A stretch of 64,000 bases of DNA from JAJPKK01 sp963702755 (GCA_963702755.1 CAVPDZ010000007.1:372001-436000), one strand, 5' to 3'; shown: positions 10,323-19,969, numbered from the stretch's first letter. Made by a program: numbers and translations. The notes: a model not told the origin generated them from the sequence alone.

Positions 10323-11576
10323 TCAGCGCACAGCGATGAGATCGATCTCGACCAGCGCATCCTTGACGAGGAGGCCGCTGGTGCCGACCGTGGTGCGCGG
10401 CGGCGGCGTGCGGAAATGCGCTTTCCAGACCTCGTCCATGGCAGCGAAATTGTTGAGGTCGGTGAGGAAGACCTGCGCCTTCACCACCTTATCAAGGCTG
10501 CTGCCGGCGGCTTTCAGCGTTCCGGCGAGATTCTTCAGGATGTACGCCGTCTGCAGCTTGATGTCCGAGCCATAGAACGGGAAGTTCGGATGCTTGCGCG
10601 CTTCGGTCGGCACGCCGGTCTGGTAGTCGGACGCGATCTGGCCGGCCGGGAAGACATAATCGCCGAGAACGTAAGCCTCCGAATAGTTGGCGATCGGCTT
10701 TGGCCCGGCTGAGGTCACGACCTGGTGGGCGAGGCCGGCGCGCGGCACATAGGCGACGAGATCGATCTCGACCAGCGTATCCTTGACGAGAAGCCCGGTG
10801 GTGCCGACCGTCGTGCGCGGCGGCGGCACCTTGAAATAACGCCTCCACACCTCGTCGAAAGCAGCGAAATCGTTGAGATCAGTGAGAAACACCTGCGCCT
10901 TCACCACGTGATCAAGCGATGAGCCAGCCGCTGCGAAGGTTCGTTGCAGGTTTTTGAGGATGAATTCGGTCTGGAGCGCGATATCGGAGCCGTAGAACGG
11001 GAAGTTCGCGTGCTTGCGCGCTTCCGCAGGAACTCCGGTCTTGAAGTCGCTCGCCAGCTGGCCGGCCGCGAAGATGAGGTCGCCGACGCGCACGGCTTCT
11101 GAATAGTTCGCGAGCGGCTTTGGATTGTCTGACGTGACCACGCGGTGCGAGACATCGGCGCCGGGCACGTAACCGATGAGATCGATCTCGATCAGCGTGT
11201 CCTTGACGAGCAGACCGGTGGTGCCGACCGTCGTGCGCGGCGGCGGCACCTTGAAGTATTCGCGCCAGACTTCGTCGAAGGCCGCAAAGTTGTTGAGGTC
11301 GGTGAGAAACACCTGGGCTTTCACCACGTGATCGAGCGAGGAGCCGGCCGCCGCGAAGGTGCGCGCCAAGTTCTTGAGAATGAACTGGCTCTGCAGCTTG
11401 ATGTCGGAGCCGTAGAACGGAAAATTCGGATGCTTGCGCGCTTCGGCCGGCACGCCGGTCTTGAAGTCGCTCGCGAGCTGCCCGGCAGCGAACACGAGCG
11501 GACCAGCACGCGTGGCTTCGGAATAATTGGCGAGCGGTCGCGGGATATCCGAGGTGATCGTTTCGATTGTGATCAC
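10323..11576 (-). CDS. Triple RidA-domain protein (single-chain RidA repeat)
   Basis: About 417 aa made of three consecutive RidA/YjgF domains. The DNA repeats with an exact 420-base period: the same ATCGATCTCG block starts at 10341, 10761 and 11181. Each repeat keeps PPPRTTVG, whose Arg aligns with the substrate-binding Arg105 of RidA, and an [IV]EIDL segment that matches the conserved Glu region. Known RidA proteins are about 130-aa homotrimers that hydrolyse reactive imines/enamines, so this chain could fold as a one-chain trimer. I prefer GTG 11576 (GGGGAG upstream) over TTG 11591. It lies 62 bases after the ABC permease gene on the same strand, so it is probably the third gene of that operon. 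Confidence 0.88.
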   Translation of the reverse strand: MITIETITSDIPRPLANYSEATRAGPLVFAAGQLASDFKTGVPAEARKHPNFPFYGSDIKLQSQFILKNLARTFAAAGSSLDHVVKAQVFLTDLNNFAAFDEVWREYFKVPPPRTTVGTTGLLVKDTLIEIDLIGYVPGADVSHRVVTSDNPKPLANYSEAVRVGDLIFAAGQLASDFKTGVPAEARKHANFPFYGSDIALQTEFILKNLQRTFAAAGSSLDHVVKAQVFLTDLNDFAAFDEVWRRYFKVPPPRTTVGTTGLLVKDTLVEIDLVAYVPRAGLAHQVVTSAGPKPIANYSEAYVLGDYVFPAGQIASDYQTGVPTEARKHPNFPFYGSDIKLQTAYILKNLAGTLKAAGSSLDKVVKAQVFLTDLNNFAAMDEVWKAHFRTPPPRTTVGTSGLLVKDALVEIDLIAVR

Positions 11577-11638
11577 GATGCTTCTCCCCAAATCAGTGCG
11601 CCGCGGCGATCACGCCCCGGCAGGAGACCGCACTACCA

Positions 11639-12412
11639 TTACCTCGCATCCGTCTTCCACGGAATGACCAGCCGCTCGATTTCCTGGAACAGCACGGCGG
11701 TGATCAGGCCCAGAATGCCGATCACGACGATGCCGACGAACATATAGTCGACCTGCAGCAGCTCCCACGAGTTCCAGATCAGGTAGCCGATGCCGGTCTT
11801 GGACGCGACGAATTCCGCTGCGACCAGCACCACGAACGATACCGCAAGCGCGATCTTGAGGCCGGCAAAGATCAGCGGCAGCGCCCCGAAAAACACGACG
11901 CGGCTGAACATGACGTAGCTCGATGCGCCGAAATTCTTCGCCACGTCCCAATAGATGCGCTCGATGTTGGCGGCGCCTGCATAGGTGTTGACGATGACCG
12001 GAAAGAACACCGCGGTCGCGACGAGCGCGATCTTCGAGGCATCGCCGAACCCGAACGCGAGCAGCAGCAGCGGCATCAGCGCGACCTTGGGGATCGGCAT
12101 CAGCGCCGCGATCAAAGGGTCAAAAAAGATGCGCACCGGCCGAAACATCGCCATCAGAAGGCCGATCGCGATCGCAGGCACTGCGCCGATGACGAAGCCG
12201 GCGAACACCCGCCACAGCGTCGCCGCCGTGTGCATCTCGAGGTCGCCGTTCAGCATGAGCTGCCAGAACCGCACCGCGATGTCGGTCGGCGCCGGCACGA
12301 AGCGCCGGTCGCCGAAGCCGAGTTCGAGAAGGAGTTGCCACACCACGAGCAATCCGATCGGCGAAATCAGGTAGAGCGCCCGCTCCTGCCACTTCGACGC
12401 CGCGTCGCTCAT
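11639..12412 (-). CDS. NitT/TauT-family ABC permease (SsuC-like)
   Basis: 257-aa inner-membrane permease with about six helices. The ATPase-contact (EAA) region lies near WDVAKNFGASSYVMFSRVVF and the C-terminus is VLFQEIERLVIPW, both typical of SsuC/TauC/NrtB proteins. ATG 12412 overlaps the ATPase stop as ATGA once that gene's frameshift is corrected. Substrate of this family ranges over nitrate, sulfonates, taurine, pyrimidine precursors and aromatics. No binding protein is encoded beside it. Confidence 0.88.
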   Translation of the reverse strand: MSDAASKWQERALYLISPIGLLVVWQLLLELGFGDRRFVPAPTDIAVRFWQLMLNGDLEMHTAATLWRVFAGFVIGAVPAIAIGLLMAMFRPVRIFFDPLIAALMPIPKVALMPLLLLAFGFGDASKIALVATAVFFPVIVNTYAGAANIERIYWDVAKNFGASSYVMFSRVVFFGALPLIFAGLKIALAVSFVVLVAAEFVASKTGIGYLIWNSWELLQVDYMFVGIVVIGILGLITAVLFQEIERLVIPWKTDAR

Positions 12413-13231
12413 CGTTCCATCTCCTGCCGGGCGCGGGTCACTTCGTCTTCCAGAATGCGCCAGATCGCGAGCTTGAGGGCGCCGAACTCGGCGCTCGCCT
12501 GACAGCTCCATCACGTCGCGCGGATGGCGGAACGGAATGTCGATGATCTTCTTGATGCGGCCCGGTTGCGCCGTCATCACCACCGTGCGGTCGCCGAGCA
12601 GCAACGCCTCGTCGATCGAATGGGTGATGTAGACCACGGTCTTGCCGGTCTCTTCCCAGATCCGCACCAGCTCGCCCTGGAGGATGGTGCGGTTCTGCGC
12701 ATCGAGTGCCGCGAACGGCTCATCCATCAGCAGCATGCCGGGATCGGTAACGAAGGCGCGCGCGATGGCGCCGCGCTGGCGCATGCCGCCGGAGAGCTGG
12801 TGCGGATAATGGCGGCGGAACTTGGTGAGGCCGACGAGGCGCAGCGCCGCGTCGACGCGATCAGCCGCCTCGGCGCGGGCAACGCCGCGCGTCATCAAAC
12901 CGAAGCCGACATTGTCCTCGACATTCATCCAGGGAAAGAGGCCGCTCTCCTGGAACACCATCGCATTAGCGACCCGCCAGGCGCCCGCGGCGATATCGAT
13001 GCGGCCGCTGCTCGCCGTATCGAGGCCCGCGAGAATGCGCAGCAGTGTCGACTTGCCGCATCCGGAGGGGCCGACGATGCAGACGAACTCGCCGGGCGCA
13101 ATCGCGAGATCGATGCCGTCAAGCGCGACCACGCGGCCGGGACCGCTCGAATACTCCTTGCGCAGGTTCGCGATCGTGACCGCCGCGCCGCGCCGTTCCG
13201 CCACCATCATCCAACGTTTCCTCGCCCGCAC
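12409..13231 (-). CDS. NitT/TauT-family ABC ATPase (SsuB-like, frameshifted)
   Basis: About 273 aa. Walker A is GPSGCGKST, the Q-loop lies in MVFQESGLFPWM, the signature is QLSGGMRQRGAIARAF, Walker B LLMDEPFAALD and the H-loop YITHSIDEA. One extra base near 12496 makes the frame run on into the permease, giving an apparent 530-aa ATPase-permease fusion. Removing it gives the normal tail FGALKLAIWRILEDEV and a stop overlapping the permease ATG. Start is ATG 13231, or ATG 13210 (MMVAERRG). Confidence 0.87.
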
Positions 13232-13335
13232 TCATGCACACCAGGGCGCCTCTGCCTACTCTGAGTGGCGTTCATCTCGCAAGCCGCAGGCGCGAGGAGG
13301 ATTTACGGAGGGGAAGGGGGGCGGTGGGACGCAGT

Positions 13336-13362
13336 CCCGGATGTCGCTGCCGCTCATCCGGG
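13336..13362. repeat. Palindromic REP-like intergenic element
   Basis: CCCGGATG (13336-13343) and CATCCGGG (13355-13362) form an 8-bp perfect stem with an 11-base loop, followed by GCTACAGGCC. This resembles REP-type palindromes of Bradyrhizobium-like genomes. It lies in the 223-base gap between msrP and the ABC ATPase gene; the rest of that gap shows nothing else I can name. Confidence 0.6.
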
Positions 13363-13454
13363 CTACAGGCCTTTCGAGGATCAAACGAATGCGCCGGTGG
13401 GCCGAGGCTACCGGCGGCGGCGAGCACGCCGCAGATTGAAAGCGGCGACGGTAT

Positions 13455-14447
13455 CTACGCCCAGAGTCGCTCGCCCTTTATATCCTTGTAGAGATCGGCG
13501 ACGTATTCGCCGTAGCCGTTGAACAACAGGGTAGGCACGCGATTGTTGCTGCCGATCACCTGCTCAGAGGCTTGGCTCCAGCGCGGATGGGAGACCTCGG
13601 GATTGACGTTCGCCCAGAAGCCGTACTCGGACGCCTGAAGCGCTTCCCAGAACGTCTTCGGCCGCTGGTCGGTGAAGTTCACCCGTACGATCGACTTGAC
13701 CGACTTGAACCCATATTTCCAGGGCAATGCGAGGCGCAACGGCGCACCTTGCGCCTTCGACACCGGCTTGCCGTAGGCGCCGGTGACCACAAAGGCGAGG
13801 TCGTTCATGGCCTCAGCCATGGTGACGCCTTCCACATAAGGCCACGGATACCAGCTCGCGCGCTGGCCGCTCGCCATCTGCTTATCGAGGAAAGTCTCCA
13901 TGCGCACATATTTCGCCCCCGAGGTGGGCTTGGCGAACTCGACGAGCTTCGCGAGCGGAAAGCCGGTCCACGGGATCGCCATGCCCCAGGCCTCGACACA
14001 GCGGTGCCGATAGAGGCGCTCCTCCAGCGGCATCTTGCGGATCAGATCGTCGATCCCGATTTCCTGCGGCTTTTCCACCATGCCGTCGATCTTGACGGTC
14101 CACGGCCTCACTCGCAGCGCCTCGGCGGCGCGCGAAATCGATTTCGACGAGCCAAACTCGTAGAAGTTATTGTAGCTGGTATTGATGGACTCCTCGGTCA
14201 CCGGCCGATCGAGCTTGTATTTCTCGTTGCGCTTGGCGGGATAAAGATCCGCGGTCGGATCGGGAATGTCCGCAACGCGTTGGGCGACGCTGTCGTCGGG
14301 CGCAAGCATGATCGCCGCGGCACCGGCAGCGCCGATCGCGCCGACACCAGCCGCCGTCTTGAGCAAAGTCCGGCGGTTGAAAAACACATGCTCGGGGGTT
14401 GCCTCGTGTTCCGGCAATTCCCATCCGCGGCGTCGCCTGATGTGCAT
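13455..14447 (-). CDS. msrP: Protein-methionine-sulfoxide reductase catalytic subunit MsrP
   Basis: 330-aa molybdopterin enzyme (YedY/MsrP family) that repairs oxidised methionines in periplasmic proteins. A twin-arginine-like leader (NRRTLLKTAAGVGAIGAAG) targets it to the Tat pathway. The Cys that binds molybdenum lies in YRHRCVEAWGM, and the family region RASWYPWPYVEG and PLRLALPWKYGFK are present. The usual heme membrane partner msrQ is not adjacent. Length and order match the family, with no break. Confidence 0.92.
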   Translation of the reverse strand: MHIRRRRGWELPEHEATPEHVFFNRRTLLKTAAGVGAIGAAGAAAIMLAPDDSVAQRVADIPDPTADLYPAKRNEKYKLDRPVTEESINTSYNNFYEFGSSKSISRAAEALRVRPWTVKIDGMVEKPQEIGIDDLIRKMPLEERLYRHRCVEAWGMAIPWTGFPLAKLVEFAKPTSGAKYVRMETFLDKQMASGQRASWYPWPYVEGVTMAEAMNDLAFVVTGAYGKPVSKAQGAPLRLALPWKYGFKSVKSIVRVNFTDQRPKTFWEALQASEYGFWANVNPEVSHPRWSQASEQVIGSNNRVPTLLFNGYGEYVADLYKDIKGERLWA

Positions 14448-14567
14448 GGGGTGCTCCTCGGCGCTTTGTGAGTCGCCGGCAGTTTAGCTGCGGGCCAATT
14501 TCTCGGGCAAGTCACACTTGCGGGACGGACGTGTGATCGGGTGTCGCAAGGCGCGGCGTAGCGTGCG

Positions 14568-15512
14568 TTACCGGGCAGGCTGGAGGTACTGCTTTTCCAG
14601 CATAACGTGCACGCCCTTGTTCTCGTTCACGACCTGCGTAATGCGCAGGTCGGCGGCGAGGCTCGCCAGCATATACGCCTCGTGGCGCTTGAGCGTGGTG
14701 CGCTGCTCAATGAGATCCAGCATTGCGCGCAATGCCACGACGACACAGTCGTCAAGGTCCGGGTCGAACGCCATGGTGATGACGTGACTGGGTGTTTCCG
14801 CCATCGGCCAGGCAAGTTTCATGTCGTCCCGCACCGTCAGGCGGAAGCGGCCGATCAGGCCGGTCTCGATGGCATTGATGCAGACTTCGCCGTCGCCCTG
14901 GGCGGCATGGCCGTCGCCCACCGAAAACAGCGCGTTTTCAACGAACACCGGCAGGTAGAGCGTGGTGCCGGCGACGAGTTCCTTGTTATCCATGTTGCCG
15001 CCGAACTGCCGCGGCTGAATGCTCGACACCGAGCCCCAGGCGGGCGGCGGCGCATTCCCCATCACCCCGAAGAACGGTCGCAGCGGAATTTCGGTGCCCC
15101 AAGGCAGCCGGCCGACCATGCGATTGCGCTCAAGGGAGGCGTGAATGAGCTTGGCCTCGGGAAAATCGTAAGGCAGCGCGCCCTTCAGCGGGCGGATCGC
15201 GGTGTAGCCCCAGTCGTAGTGCAGCGCGATATCCTGGATGTCGACCTGCAGCACCTGACCGGGCCGCGCGCCGCGCACGGCCACCGGTCCGGTGCACATA
15301 TGGCCGGGCAGCATGCGGCGCGTCTTCGCGTTGTGGATTTCGTAGAGCGCGGGCGGGATGACCGCGGGCGGCGGCGGCAGCGCGTCGGGCGGCCCCGACA
15401 CCGTCGACATGGTGACGACTTCGCCGCTGTCGATGGTCGCGACCGGCGGGAGCGATGCATCGAGATAGCCCCAATGCACTGTCGCCGCGCCGGCTTCCAC
15501 GTGCTTGGTCAT
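14568..15512 (-). CDS. Acetamidase/formamidase family protein
   Basis: 314-aa predicted amidohydrolase of the FmdA/AmdA family, which releases ammonia from formamide or short amides. Family marks are PGHMCTGPVAVRGA, IQPRQFGGNMDNKEL and SVGDGHAAQGDGEVC with its metal-site Asp/His residues. I chose ATG 15512 (MTKHVEAG), preceded by AGGACGAGGGG, over an upstream start without conserved sequence. A LysR gene lies 55 bases upstream on the same strand and may control it. Confidence 0.87.
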   Translation of the reverse strand: MTKHVEAGAATVHWGYLDASLPPVATIDSGEVVTMSTVSGPPDALPPPPAVIPPALYEIHNAKTRRMLPGHMCTGPVAVRGARPGQVLQVDIQDIALHYDWGYTAIRPLKGALPYDFPEAKLIHASLERNRMVGRLPWGTEIPLRPFFGVMGNAPPPAWGSVSSIQPRQFGGNMDNKELVAGTTLYLPVFVENALFSVGDGHAAQGDGEVCINAIETGLIGRFRLTVRDDMKLAWPMAETPSHVITMAFDPDLDDCVVVALRAMLDLIEQRTTLKRHEAYMLASLAADLRITQVVNENKGVHVMLEKQYLQPAR

Positions 15513-15567
15513 CTCGCCCCTCGTCCTTGCGCGGCTTCGACGACCGGCCGCAGCCGGCCAAGCGCCG

Positions 15568-16465
15568 TCAGTAATTCCAGCGCTGCGCCTTGCTGACCAG
15601 AAAGTCGCGGAACGCCTGCACCCGTGCAACCGACTTGAGTTCCTCGGGATAGACGAAATAGGCGTCGAGCGCGATCGTTTCGGAATCGCCTAGGAGCTGC
15701 ACCAGCCCGCCGTCTTCTTCGACGATGTAGTCCGGCAACATGGCGATGCCGAGCCCGGCCTGGCAGGCGCGCAGAATGCCGATGATGTTGTTGATGGTGA
15801 GGTGCGGCGTGCGCGGCCCCTTGCCGTTGCGGCCGACATCGACGAGCCAGCGCGTGTTTTGCAGGTAGCTCGGCACCTGGCCGCCGAGCACCAGGAGATG
15901 ATGCTTGTCGAGATCTTCGTGCGAGCGCGGCGTGCCGAGCCGCTTGAGATACTCCGGCGACGCGTAGACGTGGAAATGCACCGAGAACAGCTTGCGCTGA
16001 ATGAGGTCCGGCTGGGTCGGCTGGCGCAAGCGGATCGCGACGTCGGCCTCGCGCATGGCGAGATCGAGTTCCTCATCGGTCGTAAGGAGAGTGATACGGA
16101 TGTCGGGATAAAGGTCGCCGAATTCGCCGAGGCGCGGCGTCAACCAGTGCACGCCAATGCCGACGGTGGTGGTGATCCGAAGATCGCCGTGGGGCCGCTC
16201 GCGGCTGTCGGTCAGCTTGGCGCGGGCCGACTCAAGCTTCATGAACACGTCGTGGGCGGTGCGATAAAGCAATTCGCCCTGTTCGGTGAGAATCGAGACC
16301 GCGGGCATGGCGATGGAACAGCGAGACCGAGAGCTCCTGTTCAAGCGCGCTCACCTGGCGCGACACCGCCGACTGCGACAGACCGAGTTGTTCGCCGGCG
16401 TGAGTGAAACTGCCGGCTTCCGCAGCAGCGTGAAAGACTTTGAGCTTATCCCAATCCATGATCAA
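15568..16465 (-). CDS. LysR-family transcriptional regulator (frameshifted)
   Basis: About 298 aa. The N-terminal winged helix is MDWDKLKVFHAAAEAGSFTH followed by LGLSQSAVSRQVSALEQEL; the C-terminal effector domain reads DLRITTTVGIGVHWLTPRL onward. One extra base near 16294 separates LFHRHARGL from ILTEQGELLYRTA. It lies 16 bases downstream of trxB and upstream of the formamidase-like gene, all on one strand. Its ligand is unknown; control of the amidase or of redox genes is inference. Confidence 0.88.
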
Positions 16466-16480
16466 CCGTTTCTGATGCTG

Positions 16481-17455
16481 CTATTCCGCCGCGACGCGGC
16501 CGGCTGCGGCAACTTCATGCGCAGCTAAAAATCGTTCTGCCTCGAGCGCCGCCATGCAGCCCATGCCTGCGGCCGTCACCGCTTGCCGGTAGACGTCGTC
16601 GGTCACATCGCCGGCAGCGAATACGCCGGGGACCGACGTCGCGGTCGAGAACGGCGCGGTCTTGATGTAGCCGCTGGGCTTCAGCTCGACCTGGCCAACG
16701 AACAGTTCCGTCGCCGGCGAATGACCAATGGCAATGAAGACGCCGTCGGCGGGGTGATGGCTCAAGGTGCCCGTATTGACGTTGCGCAGCGTCACGCCGG
16801 TGACCCGATGGGGATCGTCGCTGCCGGACACCTCTTCCAGCACGCTGTCCCAGATCACCGTGATCTTCGGGTGGCGAAACAGGCGGTCCTGCAGAATGCG
16901 CTCGGCGCGAAACCCGTTGCGGCGATGCACGACGGTAACGGAGGCGGCAAAATTGGTGAGGAACAGGGCTTCCTCGACGGCGGTATTGCCGCCGCCGATG
17001 ACAAAGACGCGCTTGTCCCTGAAGAAGAAGCCATCGCAGGTCGCGCAGGCTGACACGCCATGGCCGCGGAACCTCTGCTCCGACGGCAGATCGAGCCAGC
17101 GCGCCTGGGCGCCGGTCGAGATCACCAACGTTTCGGCAAAGTAGGTGTCGCCGAACTCGCACGTGATGCGGAACGGGCGCCGGGACAGGTCGACAGCCTT
17201 GGCGTGATCGGAGACAAGCTTAGTGCCGACGTGGGCCGCCTGTTTTTCCATCTGCTCCATCAGCCAGGGGCCCTGGATGACATCGGCGTATCCCGGGTAG
17301 TTCTCGACATCGGTGGTGATGGTGAGCTGGCCGCCGGGCTGAAAGCCCTGGATCAGGATGGGCTTGAGCATGGCGCGGGCGGCATAGATCGCCGCGGTAT
17401 AGCCGGCCGGTCCAGAGCCCAGGATAACGGTCTTCGCGTGAATGGATTCGGACAT
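16481..17455 (-). CDS. trxB: Thioredoxin reductase
   Basis: Intact 324-aa FAD/NADPH enzyme that reduces thioredoxin. It has the FAD motif GSGPAGYTAAIYAARA, the redox CATC (ACATCDGFFF), the NADPH motif GGGNTAVEEA and the C-terminal FAD site PGVFAAGDVTDDVYRQ. The length matches bacterial TrxB. It is followed at 16 bases by a LysR gene. It diverges from the Lrp regulator across 270 bases in which I saw no certain promoter. Confidence 0.95.
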   Translation of the reverse strand: MSESIHAKTVILGSGPAGYTAAIYAARAMLKPILIQGFQPGGQLTITTDVENYPGYADVIQGPWLMEQMEKQAAHVGTKLVSDHAKAVDLSRRPFRITCEFGDTYFAETLVISTGAQARWLDLPSEQRFRGHGVSACATCDGFFFRDKRVFVIGGGNTAVEEALFLTNFAASVTVVHRRNGFRAERILQDRLFRHPKITVIWDSVLEEVSGSDDPHRVTGVTLRNVNTGTLSHHPADGVFIAIGHSPATELFVGQVELKPSGYIKTAPFSTATSVPGVFAAGDVTDDVYRQAVTAAGMGCMAALEAERFLAAHEVAAAGRVAAE

Positions 17456-17725
17456 CGATGCTTCTCTGGCACCGCAGCAATGCCCCCAAAAGAGCCATTG
17501 CCGGCGCCTCCCCAGCCCCCATATAGGGCTTTGCCAGAGCTATGCAAGAAACGCAATCCTGAATTCGCCGGCTTGAGGGTGCTGCTCTCAAGACTGTGAA
17601 TAATTCACTGCCTTGCATGGATAGGAAGAGCGCCGGGCTGTTGGGCGCCCTGCCTCTTGCGGACGCGGCAAGGCTCTTTTGCGCAATAATGTTTCGCCAA
17701 ACTACGTTCCGTTGTAAAAAAAAGA

Positions 17726-18220
17726 ATGGCTATTCCTCTTCGGCGCTTGGACGCCATCGACCGCAACATCCTGCGCGAACTGCAGGATAACGGCCGCATG
17801 ACCAACGTGGAACTCGCGCGGCGGGTGGGCATCTCGGCCCCGCCCTGCCTGCGGCAAGTCCGCAGCCTGGAAGAGGCTGGCCTCATCAAGGGCTATCGCG
17901 CGCGCCTTGATGAGAAAGCGCTCGGCTGCGAAGTGATGGCTTTTGCCATGGTGCACCTGTCGAGCCAAGCCGAAGCCGACCTGCAGGCGTTCGAAGCGTT
18001 CGTGCGCCGCGAACCGCTGGTGCGCGAATGCTGGATGCTGTCGGGCGAAGTCGACTTCATCCTCAAATGCGTGGCGCCGAACCTGTCGGATTTCCAAAAC
18101 TTCGTGACGAAGCTGACAGCCGCGCCTCACGTGCTCAACGTCAAGACATCCTTGACGCTCCGCAACTCCAAGGACGCGCCGATCGTGCCGGTCGAATTGC
18201 TGCGCGCGCCACCGGGGTAA
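17726..18220 (+). CDS. Lrp/AsnC-family transcriptional regulator
   Basis: Intact 164-aa regulator. The N-terminal helix-turn-helix is LDAIDRNILRELQDNGRMTN with VELARRVGISAPPCLRQVRS; the C-terminal RAM ligand domain follows. The AsnC/Lrp family senses amino acids and often controls a divergent transporter or a catabolic gene, but here it diverges from trxB, so the target is unclear. ATG 17726 follows an A-run without a strong ribosome site. Confidence 0.9.
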   Translation: MAIPLRRLDAIDRNILRELQDNGRMTNVELARRVGISAPPCLRQVRSLEEAGLIKGYRARLDEKALGCEVMAFAMVHLSSQAEADLQAFEAFVRREPLVRECWMLSGEVDFILKCVAPNLSDFQNFVTKLTAAPHVLNVKTSLTLRNSKDAPIVPVELLRAPPG

Positions 18221-18233
18221 GCTTTTTCTTTTC

Positions 18234-18267
18234 CCCTCCCGCACGCGCCGCACTGGGGGAGGGAAAA
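18234..18267. terminator. Bidirectional terminator-like hairpin
   Basis: CCCTCCC (18234-18240) pairs with GGGAGGG (18257-18263) with AAAA after it and TTTTTCTTTT before it, so it can end transcripts from both the Lrp gene and the convergent TPR gene. Its sequence is a worn relative of the CCCTCCCC palindromes found at 28.3, 30.8 and 33.9 kb. Confidence 0.6.
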
Positions 18268-18280
18268 TTCATATTGCGAA

Positions 18281-19969
18281 TCAATCTGCAAACCGAGCGA
18301 CAAGCTCTTGCCGCACGCGCGCGATGACGTCGGGCCAATCGCCGGCGCGGCGCTGCCGGAACAGGCGCGCGGTCGGGTACCACGGCAAATCTTCGCGATC
18401 GAGAAGCCAGCGCCAGTCGACCCTGGTGGGCAACATGATCCAGACCGGTTTGCCGAGTGCGCCGGCGAGATGGGCGATCGAGGTGTCGACCGTAATCACG
18501 AGATCCAGGAGGGAGATCACGGCCGCGGTGTCGGCAAAATCCTGCAGCTTCGGTCCGAGATCGAGGACGTTGCCGCAGCGCGCCAGCGCCTCTGCGTCCG
18601 CCTGGCGCGGCTCCTTTTGGAGGCTGATGAAATCGACGCCGGGGATGGCCACGAGCGGTGCCAGCATGTCGAACGGTAGCGAACGGCTGCGGTCGTTCTT
18701 GTGGCGCGGGTTGCCGGACCACACGAGGCCGACGCGGGGCACTCCAGCCGGCAGCCGCGCACGCCACTGCGCGATGCGATCCACCGGTGCGACGAGATAG
18801 GGAGTTTGCGCCGGCACGGTTTCGAGTGCCGTCGCAAATGCGAGCGGCAGGCTCGGCATCGGGCAGTGCACGTCGAAGGCAGGCAGGGTATCCCCGCGGT
18901 CAACGATCATCGCAATCCCAGGGAGGCTCGCCATGAGGCTCACCAGCGCCGGCTGGACTTCGAGAATCACCCGCGCGCCCTGTGCCGCGACCATCGGCGC
19001 ATAGCGCGCGAACTGGATGGTGTCGCCGAAGCCTTGCTCGGCGTGGAGCAGGATGGTGCGTCCCGCGAGAGGTTCGCCGCGCCATTGCGGCACGGAAAAA
19101 TTCCGCGGCCGCAGGCCAATTTCCTTGTGCTTGAAGCGCCACTCGTAGCCATCCCAGCCGGCGGCATATTCGCCACGCAACAGCCGCAGCAGCGCCTCGT
19201 GCCAGCGCGCCGCGGAATGGCCGGGATCGACGGCAAAGACCTCTTGGAAGGCAGCAAGCGCCTCGTCGTGGCAACCGAGCTCGATCAATGCCAACGCGCG
19301 GTTATGAAACGCACCGGCATAGTTTGGGCGCAGCGCAATGGCGCGGTCGCAGCTTGCGACCGCCTCCTCGAACCGCTCGAGCGCCTGCAAAGCGGCTCCG
19401 CGATTACTGTGTGCGCGCGCGTCCGCCGGATCGATTGCGATCGCCTTGTCGAAGCTTGCAAGCGCTTCCTCGGACGCGTCGAGCTTGAGCAGCACGATGC
19501 CGCGATTGCAGTGGGCATCGGCAAAATCCGGGGCGATGGCAAGCGCCCGCTCGCAGCTCGCGAGCGCCTCGTCATAACGTTCAAGCTCTTTGAGATCGGC
19601 GGCGCGATTGTTGAGCGCGGCGGCATGTTTGGGATCGAGCGCGAGCGCACGGTCAAAGGCGGCGACCGCCGCGTCGTGACGGCCGAGCGCCGACAGTGCG
19701 AGCCCGTAGTTCGACAGGATCGCAACATTGCGCGGCGCAAATTCGAGCGCGGCGCCGATGAGCGGGAGCGCCTCGTCATTGCGGCCTTGCTGGTGGCGCA
19801 CGACCCCGAGCAGATGCAGCGCATCGACGTGGTGCGGCGCCGCCGCGAGAATGCGCGCATAGAGCGCAGCCGCCTCCCCGAGCATGCCGGCGCGATGCAG
19901 TGCCACGGCGCGCTCCAGGTTCGCCTCCGCCTCAGCGGGCGAGGCTGCGCTGGCGGGTGATGTCGTCAT
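18281..19969 (-). CDS. TPR protein with GT9-like glycosyltransferase C-domain
   Basis: Intact 562-aa protein. About eight TPR repeats (ALHRAGMLGEAAALYARILA; LALSALGRHDAAVAAFDRAL) occupy residues 20-270. The C-terminal half has QWRGEPLAGRTILLHAEQG, PRVGLVWSGNPRHKND and TVDTSIAHLAGALGKPVWIM, the donor-site layout of the heptosyltransferase/ADP-sugar GT9 fold. Such proteins are common in Bradyrhizobium and are often annotated only as TPR proteins; they probably glycosylate proteins or surface glycans. Its start overlaps the end of the next upstream gene by 38 bases, so the two are likely co-translated. Confidence 0.85.
   Translation of the reverse strand: MTTSPASAASPAEAEANLERAVALHRAGMLGEAAALYARILAAAPHHVDALHLLGVVRHQQGRNDEALPLIGAALEFAPRNVAILSNYGLALSALGRHDAAVAAFDRALALDPKHAAALNNRAADLKELERYDEALASCERALAIAPDFADAHCNRGIVLLKLDASEEALASFDKAIAIDPADARAHSNRGAALQALERFEEAVASCDRAIALRPNYAGAFHNRALALIELGCHDEALAAFQEVFAVDPGHSAARWHEALLRLLRGEYAAGWDGYEWRFKHKEIGLRPRNFSVPQWRGEPLAGRTILLHAEQGFGDTIQFARYAPMVAAQGARVILEVQPALVSLMASLPGIAMIVDRGDTLPAFDVHCPMPSLPLAFATALETVPAQTPYLVAPVDRIAQWRARLPAGVPRVGLVWSGNPRHKNDRSRSLPFDMLAPLVAIPGVDFISLQKEPRQADAEALARCGNVLDLGPKLQDFADTAAVISLLDLVITVDTSIAHLAGALGKPVWIMLPTRVDWRWLLDREDLPWYPTARLFRQRRAGDWPDVIARVRQELVARFAD

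Noticed and set aside
11639..13231. A 530-residue ATPase-permease fusion
   Set aside because: The long frame exists only because of an extra base near 12496. Without it the ATPase gains its normal tail and a stop that overlaps the permease ATG.
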